From Pseudomonadaceae bacterium (GTDB lineage: Bacteria; Pseudomonadota; Alphaproteobacteria; UBA2136; UBA6156), in NCBI GenBank assembly GCA_947464215.1, contig CANHVX010000023.1:1-11403 (forward strand): a stretch of 11,403 nucleotides of DNA, read 5' to 3'. This document shows, piece after piece, positions 1-5,746 of this stretch. The notes below the pieces were generated by a model. It was not told the DNA's origin. It worked only from the letters and a program-made list of their open reading frames with translations, and did no database searches. A program made the translations under genes and the position numbers. The stretch's first letter is position 1, and each line of letters opens with the position of its first letter.

Positions 1-1609
1 CGGTGTCATCGGGCAGGCTGCGTACGCCGCTGCTGGCCAGAATATCGTCCACAATAGCGGCATGGGGGCCATCCAGAAGGTCGGCAAGGGCCGTCACGTG
101 GTCGGGGGTGGCGCGGGCATACACGCGCATCAGGTGGCGGGCCAGGTCGTTGAGGGGCCCGGGCGGGAAGGTCAGGGCGCTCATTTTTTCATCAACGTGT
201 TTCATAATATCCGGCCAGCGGCACACCAAGGCCAGCAAAAAACGCAGGGCGCTGTCGCCTTGCAGGGTTTTGCCGTAGTCCAGGGGGGCTTGGGCGGGGG
301 CAGCTCCAAAATCAGTCGGTTTTTTGGTAAAGGTTTTGCCGGTGCGGGTGCCTTGCCACAGTTTGTCTTTCAGGCTTTGGGCGTAGGCGCGGCGCACGGT
401 GGCGTTGGTTATGGTGCGTAAAAGCTCGGCCAGAGCCGCTTCGGCGGCGGCTTTGCCGTCGGCGGTGGCAAGGTCCAGCCCTGCCGAGATATGCTGCCAT
501 AGCACCTGTTCTAAAGGAACAGGGTTGGCCATCAGGGTGCGCAGGGCGCCAAGGCCGTCTTTGCGCACCAGGCTGTCGGGGTCTTCGCCGTGGGGCAGGA
601 ATACAAAGCCAAGGCTATGCCCGGGTTCAAGGGTTTCGCAGGCGCGCAGGGCGGCGCGGGTGGCGGCGGTGCGTCCGGCGGCGTCGCCATCCAGGCAGAC
701 AAGCGGGCAGGGGTGCTGTTGCCAAAGCATCCGCAGCTGTTCGCTGGTTACGGCGGTGCCTAAGGGGGCCACGGCAGTTTTTAGGCCGGCCTGCCAGAGG
801 GCAATCACGTCCATATAGCCTTCCACCAGCACGGGTGCACCGCTGGTCTTAACGTGCGGGCGGGCGCGGTGCAGGTTATAGAGCAAGTAGCTTTTGTTAA
901 ACCATGCCGTGTCTGCGGTGTTCAGATATTTGGGCTCGCTTTTGTCCATCACGCGGCCGCCAAACCCCACCGCTTCACCGCGTCCGTTGTGAATGGGGAA
1001 CATCACGCGCCCGCGGAAGCGGTCATAGTCGCCGCGGCCTTTGGTGCTTTCCACGGTTAAACCTGCCGCGCGCAGGGTCTCGGGGCGGAAGCCTTCGCTC
1101 AACAGGGCGTCTTTGGTGGCCGAAAAACTCTCCGGGGCAAAGCCCAAGCCAAATTCACTCATCGTTTCCGGGCTCAGTTGGCGGTTTTCAAGGTAGCGCA
1201 GGCCGCTGGCGCCTTCGGGGCTGTGCAGGCAGCGCTGGAAGAAGATGGCTGCACGTTCCAACGCTTTCAGGCCATCCGTGTGGGCGGCGCGGGCGGCGGG
1301 GTTTTCGGGGGTTTTTTCGGGGAGTTTAAGGCCCACCTGCTTGGCCAGTCGTTCCACCACGTCGCCAAAGGTGCCGCCCTGGGTTTCCTGGACAAATTTA
1401 AGCACATCGCCGCTGGCCCCACAGCCAAAGCAGTAGTAGCTGCCTTGTTCGTCGCGCACGTGGAAGCTGGGGCTTTTTTCGCTGTGGAAGGGGCAATTGC
1501 CCCACCAGTAGCGGCCTTTTTTCTTCATGGCGGGCACCACTTTGCGCACCTCATCCAGAATGTTGAGGCGGGCTTTCAGCTGGTCAATAATCTGTGGTGG
1601 ATACTTCAT
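1..1609 (-). CDS. dnaG: DNA primase DnaG (3' end outside window)
   Basis: Makes RNA primers for chromosome replication together with the replicative helicase. About 536 residues are visible, reading from ATG at 1609 to the window edge without a stop; the missing part is the C-terminal helicase-interaction region. Domains in order: a CHC2 zinc finger with C39, H42, C60 and C63 (motifs CPFH and CFGC); the basic subdomain of the RNA polymerase core with GFGGR and KYLNT; the TOPRIM fold with EGYMDVIAL near residues 260-270 and the acidic metal-binding DGDAAG further on. The start is supported by a very G-rich Shine-Dalgarno region (1619-1624) about 9 bases upstream and by alignment from memory with the usual DnaG N-terminus. 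It is divergent from greA. The intact zinc ligands are unusual for the alphaproteobacterial DnaG proteins I know, in which they are often replaced. Confidence 0.96.
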   Translation of the reverse strand, partial: MKYPPQIIDQLKARLNILDEVRKVVPAMKKKGRYWWGNCPFHSEKSPSFHVRDEQGSYYCFGCGASGDVLKFVQETQGGTFGDVVERLAKQVGLKLPEKTPENPAARAAHTDGLKALERAAIFFQRCLHSPEGASGLRYLENRQLSPETMSEFGLGFAPESFSATKDALLSEGFRPETLRAAGLTVESTKGRGDYDRFRGRVMFPIHNGRGEAVGFGGRVMDKSEPKYLNTADTAWFNKSYLLYNLHRARPHVKTSGAPVLVEGYMDVIALWQAGLKTAVAPLGTAVTSEQLRMLWQQHPCPLVCLDGDAAGRTAATRAALRACETLEPGHSLGFVFLPHGEDPDSLVRKDGLGALRTLMANPVPLEQVLWQHISAGLDLATADGKAAAEAALAELLRTITNATVRRAYAQSLKDKLWQGTRTGKTFTKKPTDFGAAPAQAPLDYGKTLQGDSALRFLLALVCRWPDIMKHVDEKMSALTFPPGPLNDLARHLMRVYARATPDHVTALADLLDGPHAAIVDDILASSGVRSLPDDT

Positions 1610-1618
1610 CCCAACATG

Positions 1619-1643
1619 CCTCCCTCCCTCCGCACCCTAACCC
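1619..1643 (-). promoter_or_regulatory. G-rich dnaG leader: ribosome-binding site inside a G-quadruplex motif
   Basis: Read on the minus strand, the dnaG leader has four GGG tracts with loops TTA, TGCGGA and A (1643 to 1622), followed by a further GG and then, after 9 bases, the ATG. The last tracts (GGGAGGGAGG) are also the only Shine-Dalgarno-like sequence. The motif fits the canonical four-tract G-quadruplex rule and lies on the coding strand, so it would be present in the mRNA. Folding and a regulatory effect are inferences. Confidence 0.5.
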
Positions 1644-1645
1644 TC

Positions 1646-1674
1646 TTGTCACGCCGCCGCAACCATGCTTTACT
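1646..1674 (+). promoter_or_regulatory. Possible sigma-70-type promoter for greA
   Basis: TTGTCA at 1646-1651 (5 of 6 bases of the -35 consensus) is followed after exactly 17 bases by TTTACT at 1669-1674 (4 of 6 of the -10 consensus). This would give a leader of about 70 bases before greA, containing a GC-rich CCCGG/CCGGG hairpin. It is the only well-spaced pair I found in the divergent dnaG-greA region. The -10 is weak. Confidence 0.4.
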
Positions 1675-1749
1675 GCATCAGGCCTGCAAGGGCTGTTTTT
1701 ATTGAGAGATACCCGGGGCGGGCCGGGGCAGAGAAGAACGACAGGGGGC

Positions 1750-2235
1750 ATGATGGAACGGGTTCCAATGACAATTTATGGCTACGAGCGCCTCAGCGCC
1801 GAGCTCAAACACCTGCTGCACACCGAGCGCCCGAACATCATCGCGGCGATCGACGAAGCGCGCGGCCACGGCGACTTGAAGGAAAACGCCGAATACCACG
1901 CGGCGAAGGAGCGCCAGGGCTTTATCGAGGGCCGTATAGCCGAGCTCGAAAGCAAGCTCAGCCGCGCCGACGTGATAGACCCCATGAAGCTGAAGGGCGA
2001 AAAAATTATGCTGGGCGCCACGGTTACCCTGGTCGATACCAGCACCGACAAACAGGTCACCTACGCGCTTGTGGGCCCCGACGAGGCCGACCTCGAGGCC
2101 GCGCGGCTGTCCACCACCAGTCCGTTGGGGCGGGCGTTGCTGGGCAAGTCGGTGGGCGATGAAGCCACGGTGCAAGCCCCCGGCGGCAAACGCATCTATG
2201 AAATCGAGGCCGTCGCCTTCAAGCCCATCGCCTAA
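1750..2235 (+). CDS. greA: Transcription elongation factor GreA
   Basis: Rescues backtracked RNA polymerase by inserting its coiled coil into the secondary channel and stimulating cleavage of the 3' end of the nascent RNA. The product is 161 residues, close to the usual 157-158. The N-terminal coiled coil spans roughly residues 10-78 and holds the conserved tip GDLKENAEYHAAKE with the catalytic acidic pair D42 and E45. The C-terminal FKBP-like domain follows, with GATV, SPLGRALLGKSVGDE and a terminal YEIEAV strand. Two adjacent ATG codons at 1750 and 1753 follow GGGGG; either could be used, and the second gives the standard MERVPMT start seen in alphaproteobacterial GreA. Divergent from dnaG; ends just before an intrinsic terminator. 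Confidence 0.97.
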   Translation: MMERVPMTIYGYERLSAELKHLLHTERPNIIAAIDEARGHGDLKENAEYHAAKERQGFIEGRIAELESKLSRADVIDPMKLKGEKIMLGATVTLVDTSTDKQVTYALVGPDEADLEAARLSTTSPLGRALLGKSVGDEATVQAPGGKRIYEIEAVAFKPIA

Positions 2236-2242
2236 TATGGTC

Positions 2243-2267
2243 AAAAGCCCGCGAAAGCGGGTTTTTT
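2243..2267 (+). terminator. Intrinsic terminator of greA, probably bidirectional with tadA
   Basis: CCCGC (2248-2252), a GAAA tetraloop and GCGGG (2257-2261) form a perfect stem, preceded by AAAAG and followed by TTTTTT, so the flanks can also pair. This is a textbook rho-independent terminator for greA. On the minus strand the same stem is followed by TTTT and comes directly after the tadA stop codon (2268-2266), so it can serve the converging gene too. Confidence 0.9.
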
Positions 2268-2736
2268 ATGCGCGTAATCCCCTAAAAAAATCCCGCAAAA
2301 CCGCCGCACACGCCTCTTCGCGTATCCCTCCCAGTACCTCTACGGGGGCATGCAAGTGGCTGGCTACGCGCGGGCCGCTCACGGCGCCGCCGCTTTTGGG
2401 GTCATAGGCGCCAAACACCACGCGGCCTACGCGGGCGTGGCCAAGGGCGCCCATGCACATGGGGCAGGGTTCCAGGGTCACGGCTAAGGTGCAGCCGGAC
2501 AAAAATTTGTCATCATGGTCAGCCAAAACCATCTCCAGCACGCGCATCTCGGCATGGCGGAGAGGGTTGCGCTCGGCTTCCACGGTGTTGTGGGCGGCGG
2601 CCAGAATGCTGCCGTCGGGCCCGGCCAGCACGGCGCCTACCGGCACTTCACCGGCGTCGGCGGCCCGTTGGGCCTGCGCCAGGGCTGCCGCCATCAGGGC
2701 GTCAAGGTCAGGGTAAGGGGCGGGCTTGTCGGGCAT
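2266..2736 (-). CDS. tadA: tRNA-specific adenosine deaminase TadA
   Basis: Deaminates adenosine 34 to inosine in the anticodon wobble position of tRNA-Arg(ACG). The product is 156 residues, normal for the family. Zinc ligands of the cytidine/deoxycytidylate deaminase fold are visible: H61 in the HAE motif with E63 as proton shuttle, and C91 and C94 in PCPMC. EVPVGAVL near residue 30 and GRVVFGAYDPKSGGAVS after the PCxxC motif match TadA rather than free-nucleoside deaminases, and DFFR near the C-terminus is typical. An in-frame upstream extension exists but reads into the divergent gene, so ATG at 2736 is chosen. No Shine-Dalgarno precedes it. Its stop codon overlaps the tail of the greA terminator. 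Confidence 0.94.
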   Translation of the reverse strand: MPDKPAPYPDLDALMAAALAQAQRAADAGEVPVGAVLAGPDGSILAAAHNTVEAERNPLRHAEMRVLEMVLADHDDKFLSGCTLAVTLEPCPMCMGALGHARVGRVVFGAYDPKSGGAVSGPRVASHLHAPVEVLGGIREEACAAVLRDFFRGLRA

Positions 2737-2757
2737 GGGGCTATGGTATAGGTATAA
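2737..2757. promoter_or_regulatory. 21-bp divergent start region of tadA and the amidotransferase gene
   Basis: Only 21 bp separate the two opposing ATG codons. The sequence holds two tandem GGTATA units (2745-2756), which read TATACC TATACC on the other strand. They offer -10-like hexamers in both directions: on the minus strand TATACC lies 17 bases after TTGCAG, and on the plus strand TATAGG lies 15 bases after TTGTCG. Any promoter elements must overlap the neighbouring reading frames, and both transcripts would have almost no leader. Promoter activity is inferred. Confidence 0.45.
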
Positions 2758-3465
2758 ATGATGCGCCCTGCAATCGGTATCGTCCTCGACTGGCAAGCCA
2801 CTGGCTCGTTCAGCCCCCGTTCCCACTATGCCATCCGCGATAGTTATTTTGCGGCGGTCTACGATGCCGGCGGGCTTCCCATCGGCTTGCCGCTGCTGGA
2901 AAGCGCGGTCACCGAATATCTCCCCCGCATCCAAGGCGTGGTTATTCCAGGCGGCGACTACCCCAGCCCCAGCCGCTGGTATGCCGACGGCCACGGCATC
3001 CCCGACGAACACCCCCGCACGGTGGTGAACGAGAATCTGGTGCGCGAACTTCTGAAAACCAAAATCCCCCTGTTAGCCATATGCGCTGGCCACCAAGAGC
3101 TGGCGGCGGCCACCGGCGGGCTGTTGCACTGGCGGGTGGCGCAGGCGGTGCCGGGGGCCACCAACCACCGCAGCACCAGCCCCACCGAAGTTGCGCATGC
3201 CGTGCAGGTCACGCCGGGCACCTTGCTGCACCGTCTGGTGGGGGCCGAGGTCATCCACGTCAACAGCCACCATAACGAGGCGGTAAAGTCCTTGGGCGCA
3301 GGCGTGGTGGTCAGCGGCCTGGCGCCCGATGGCGTGATTGAGGCCATCGAAGTGCCCGCCCACCCGTTTGCCCTGGGCGTGCAGTGGCACCCCGAGTTTG
3401 GGCTCACCGAATCCGACCACGCGCTGTTCATCGGCTTGGTGGCGGCGGCCAAGGCACGGCTCTAG
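2758..3465 (+). CDS. Class I glutamine amidotransferase-like hydrolase (peptidase C26, PuuD-like)
   Basis: A 235-residue protein of the gamma-glutamyl-gamma-aminobutyrate hydrolase type, a class that cleaves gamma-glutamyl amide bonds with a Cys-His-Glu triad. The triad is visible: C109 in LLAICAGHQ, and H211 and E213 in GVQWHPE. GVVIPGGDYPSP near residue 60 forms the oxyanion-side loop, and VNSHHNEAV (168-176) is the family motif ahead of the catalytic His. The nucleophile elbow reads CAGHQ, where many PuuD proteins have CRG, so the substrate may not be gamma-glutamyl-GABA. It is a stand-alone domain with no synthetase partner nearby. The start is ATG at 2758 or the adjacent one at 2761; only a weak AGG precedes. 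The downstream rluB ATG follows the stop by one base, suggesting co-transcription. Confidence 0.85.
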   Translation: MMRPAIGIVLDWQATGSFSPRSHYAIRDSYFAAVYDAGGLPIGLPLLESAVTEYLPRIQGVVIPGGDYPSPSRWYADGHGIPDEHPRTVVNENLVRELLKTKIPLLAICAGHQELAAATGGLLHWRVAQAVPGATNHRSTSPTEVAHAVQVTPGTLLHRLVGAEVIHVNSHHNEAVKSLGAGVVVSGLAPDGVIEAIEVPAHPFALGVQWHPEFGLTESDHALFIGLVAAAKARL

Positions 3466-3466
3466 C

Positions 3467-4213
3467 ATGCGGCTGAACAAGTATCTCCAGCAGGCGGGGG
3501 TCGGCAGCCGGCGCGAGGCCGAACGGTTAGTGGCCGAAGGCGCGGTGCGGGTCAACGGCCAGGTGGCCAATGTCACCACCGAGGTGCCCGAGCACGGCGC
3601 CGAAGTGACCGTGCACGGCACACGTGTGGCGCCAGCAACGGCCGCATTGCCGCGGGTGTTTCGCTATCACAAACCCACAGGGGTGATTGTGACGGCGCGC
3701 GACAGCGAAGGCCGCGAAACGCTGTATGAAGCCCTCGCCAAAGTGCCCAACATCGCACAACTTCCCCGCCTGATGCCCGTTGGCCGGCTCGACCTCAACA
3801 GCGAAGGCCTGCTGCTGCTGACAGATAGCGGCCCGCTGGCCGAAGCGCTGATGCACCCGCGCAATACGCTGCGCCGCATCTATCGGGTGCGGGTGTTGGG
3901 GCAGCTGAACGCCAAGCAGCTGGCGCAGTGGCAGGCGGGGTTTAGCATCAGCACCACGCACTATCGCGGGGCCGAGGTCACGCACCTCGGCGCCGGCGAA
4001 AGCGGCCATAACCACACGTATGAGGTCACCCTGACCGAAGGCAAAAACCGCGAAATCCGCCGAATATTCGAGCATTTTGGCTGCCAGGTAAACCGCCTGC
4101 AACGCGTGGCCTATGGCCCGTGCGAACTCGGCACGCTGCCCAAGCGCGCCCTGGCCGAGGTGCCTGCGCCCGAGGTGGCCCATCTTCTTACCCTCATCAA
4201 CATGGCCTCCTAA
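3467..4213 (+). CDS. rluB: 23S rRNA pseudouridine synthase, RluB/RsuA family
   Basis: Isomerises a uridine of rRNA to pseudouridine; by family and genome context most likely RluB acting on 23S rRNA, although RsuA (16S) and RluE/F relatives share the fold. The 248-residue product starts with an S4 RNA-binding domain (residues 1 to about 50: MRLNKYLQQAGVGSRREAE and GAVRVNG). The catalytic domain follows, with VGRLDLNSEGLLLLT containing the catalytic Asp, D109, then the conserved EGKNREIRRIFEHFG near residue 191. ATG at 3467 comes one base after the upstream stop, so translational coupling is likely. A longer in-frame extension into the amidotransferase gene exists but precedes the S4 domain and is not credible. 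The rluB-rsmD pair, with tadA nearby in the opposite orientation, is a recurrent alphaproteobacterial arrangement. Confidence 0.92.
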   Translation: MRLNKYLQQAGVGSRREAERLVAEGAVRVNGQVANVTTEVPEHGAEVTVHGTRVAPATAALPRVFRYHKPTGVIVTARDSEGRETLYEALAKVPNIAQLPRLMPVGRLDLNSEGLLLLTDSGPLAEALMHPRNTLRRIYRVRVLGQLNAKQLAQWQAGFSISTTHYRGAEVTHLGAGESGHNHTYEVTLTEGKNREIRRIFEHFGCQVNRLQRVAYGPCELGTLPKRALAEVPAPEVAHLLTLINMAS

Positions 4214-4214
4214 G

Positions 4215-4775
4215 ATGCCCGCCTCCAAAGCCAACACTACGCCCATTATCACCGGCCGCCTGAAGGGGCGGAAGCTGGTGCTGCCCGCATCCGAGGCCGT
4301 GCGCCCCACGCGCCTGCGCCTGCGCCAGGCAGCGTTTAACATGCTGGCGTCACGGCTGGAATTCGGTGGGCTGCGCGTGGCCGATATCGGCGCGGGCAGC
4401 GGCGCCTGGGGGCTCGAGGCTCTCAGCCGTGGCGCCGCGCACGTGTGGCTTATCGATACCGACACCCACGCCGCGGCCACCAACGTCAAAGCACTCGGCC
4501 TTGCGGCCGATGATGTCACGCTGGTCAAGGCCGATGCCGCACACTGGGCGCCGCCCACCCCGTGCGATGTCGTGCTGGCCGACCCTCCCTATGCCAACAC
4601 CGCTCTGGTGCCGCAGGTGCTGGCGCAGGCCGCGCGGTGGGGCACGGTGGGCAGCTGGTGGCTTATCGAAACCGCGGCCGCAACGGGCGTCACATGGCCC
4701 GCATCGTTTACCAATACCAAAACAACCGTCTCCGGCGTCACCGCCCTGCACATCGCCTGCTATCAAGGTGTTTAA
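4215..4775 (+). CDS. rsmD: 16S rRNA (guanine966-N2)-methyltransferase RsmD
   Basis: SAM-dependent methylation of G966 of 16S rRNA in the small ribosomal subunit. The 186-residue product shows the family order: an N-terminal substrate-binding stretch (ITGRLKGRKLVLPAS, then RPTRLRLRQAAFNML), motif I VADIGAGSGAWGLEALSRGA (residues 55-74) for SAM binding, an acidic residue in WLIDTD, and the catalytic DPPY at 123-126. Length fits the family. In motif I the usual F-A-G-T-G core reads G-A-G-S-G, a mild variation. ATG at 4215 follows the rluB stop by one base, so it is the last gene of the unit. No clear Shine-Dalgarno is seen, which again favours coupling. Confidence 0.92.
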   Translation: MPASKANTTPIITGRLKGRKLVLPASEAVRPTRLRLRQAAFNMLASRLEFGGLRVADIGAGSGAWGLEALSRGAAHVWLIDTDTHAAATNVKALGLAADDVTLVKADAAHWAPPTPCDVVLADPPYANTALVPQVLAQAARWGTVGSWWLIETAAATGVTWPASFTNTKTTVSGVTALHIACYQGV

Positions 4776-4783
4776 ACGCCAAC

Positions 4784-4801
4784 GCCGCCCCGTGGGGCGG
4801 C
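4784..4801. terminator. GC-rich hairpin between converging rsmD and fliW
   Basis: GCCGCCC (4784-4790) and GGGCGGC (4795-4801) form a perfect 7-bp stem with a 4-base loop, placed in the 47-bp gap between the rsmD and fliW stop codons. Neither side has a real T-tract (ATTAGG on plus, GTTGGCGTTT on minus). It may pause or terminate weakly in both directions or protect mRNA 3' ends. Confidence 0.55.
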
Positions 4802-4822
4802 ATTAGGCATCATGTTAACCAA

Positions 4823-5389
4823 CTAGACCTTGTGCTGGGTCGAGTAGTTTTTGTTAGAAAGGATGAACTGCACACCCGCCTTGCGGTTGCTGTCAATCAG
4901 CACGGGCGCCTTCAGGTTGGCGGTCAGGTAGTAGTTCTCACCGGCATCGTAAAGGGTCAGGATGGTCAGCATTTGGGTGCTTACAACGCCCAGCTTAGTC
5001 TCCTCAATGGCTTCCTGTTTGTCGGCCGATGTATAGCCTACGCCTAGCGTTTCAGGGTCTGCCACCAAAAAAGCGATAGAAGGCTGGTTGATGCACTGCA
5101 TCAGCAGCAGGGGGCTGTTGTCCACGTTAGGCAGTTTGGCCAGGCCAAATTGGGTGCACTCGCGGAAGCCGAACAAGCCATGGGGGAAGTCCAGAATGCG
5201 GTCCGTGCGCACCGAGATTTCACCAAAGCGCGTGGTGAAGTTCATCAGGTCGCCGGGGGCAGCATCGTCGGTCATGCCCACCAAGCCATCGCCCGAGAAG
5301 GTTGTTTTGGGTGTGCTCATCATGCTGTCTTTCGTTGCCTGAGTCAGTTCGTAGAGGGCATCAGTCATGGTCGTCCGGAGAGAGGTCAT
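4823..5389 (-). CDS. fliW: Flagellar assembly factor FliW
   Basis: FliW is the antagonist of CsrA: it binds CsrA allosterically and is displaced by unexported flagellin, linking flagellin synthesis to export. The 188-residue product has the FliW core from about residue 49 to the end: FGEISVRTDRILDFPHGLFGF, then LLLMQCINQPSIAFLVADP and a terminal region with LKAPVLIDSNRKAGVQFIL. The core is preceded by about 48 residues that most FliW proteins lack. ATG at 5389 is chosen because it overlaps the csrA stop as ATGA, typical of translational coupling. Internal ATGs (residues 8, 23, 24, 39 and 49) are alternatives; none has a good ribosome-binding site. Last gene of the flgK-flgL-csrA-fliW series. 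Confidence 0.93.
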   Translation of the reverse strand: MTSLRTTMTDALYELTQATKDSMMSTPKTTFSGDGLVGMTDDAAPGDLMNFTTRFGEISVRTDRILDFPHGLFGFRECTQFGLAKLPNVDNSPLLLMQCINQPSIAFLVADPETLGVGYTSADKQEAIEETKLGVVSTQMLTILTLYDAGENYYLTANLKAPVLIDSNRKAGVQFILSNKNYSTQHKV

Positions 5390-5673
5390 TGGGGTTCTTT
5401 CTTGTTGCCCTTATCTCTTGCAAAGGCTGTGCCAAGTTTGTTCACGGCATCATTCATGCGGTTATCTGCCGAAGGAGACGCCGAGAGGGCGGGCAACGCC
5501 GCGGCCACGTTTTCTGCCTGTATCTTGGCAAATAGCTCTTGGCGGAACACGGTGCTACCGGTGGGGTATTCAAAACCCAGCTTCACGCGGCCTCCACGTA
5601 TCTCCAGAATGCGCACTTCAATGGTGCCATTGATAACAATGGCCTCTCCCTCACGGCGTGTAATCAGCAACAT
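5386..5673 (-). CDS. csrA: Carbon storage regulator CsrA (RsmA) with C-terminal extension
   Basis: A dimeric RNA-binding translational regulator that recognises ANGGA motifs; next to fliW its main target is expected to be flagellin mRNA. The 95-residue product begins MLLITRREGEAIVINGTIEV, the standard first strands, and R44 in TVFRQELF, the key RNA-binding arginine, is kept, although the preceding His common in CsrA is Phe. The CsrA fold ends near residue 55 (FAKIQAENVAAA). About 35 further residues, polar and alanine-rich then basic (DKGNKKEPQ), extend beyond the usual roughly 61-residue form. The start is fixed by homology; no Shine-Dalgarno is present (the leader ends in GGCCCCC). The stop overlaps the fliW start. 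A perfect inverted repeat lies between it and flgL. Confidence 0.94.
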   Translation of the reverse strand: MLLITRREGEAIVINGTIEVRILEIRGGRVKLGFEYPTGSTVFRQELFAKIQAENVAAALPALSASPSADNRMNDAVNKLGTAFARDKGNKKEPQ

Positions 5674-5706
5674 GGGGGCCAGAATGCCCGAAACGGCGCC
5701 GAAAGT

Positions 5707-5746
5707 CTAAAGCTGTTTGAATCATTTTTTAGGCAAACAGCTTTAG
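5707..5746. repeat. Perfect 13-bp inverted repeat between flgL and csrA
   Basis: CTAAAGCTGTTTG at 5707-5719 and its exact complement CAAACAGCTTTAG at 5734-5746 flank a 14-base loop. The right arm contains the flgL stop codon. In the flgL-csrA transcript the loop would read CCUAAAAAAUGAUU. No T-tract follows the stem in either direction, so it is not a classical terminator. Candidate roles are an RNA stability or processing element, partial attenuator, or leader structure controlling csrA. The repeat is directly visible; function is not. Confidence 0.85.

Noticed and set aside
1178..1705. Plus-strand open frames opposite dnaG
   Set aside because: They are shadows of the DnaG frame, Gly/Ala-rich with no motif, while the minus strand gives a complete DnaG domain order.
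1712..1748. G-quadruplex in the greA leader
   Set aside because: Four G-runs are present, but the third loop is 15 bases, outside the usual limit of seven, so only a simple hairpin is noted.
3527..4558. A 343-codon minus-strand open frame opposite rluB and rsmD
   Set aside because: Antisense to two genes with clear catalytic motifs, and it has Ala/Arg/Gln-rich composition without a domain.
4784..4801. Strong intrinsic terminator for rsmD and fliW
   Set aside because: The stem is good, but neither side has a T-tract, so it is kept only as a weak or bidirectional candidate.
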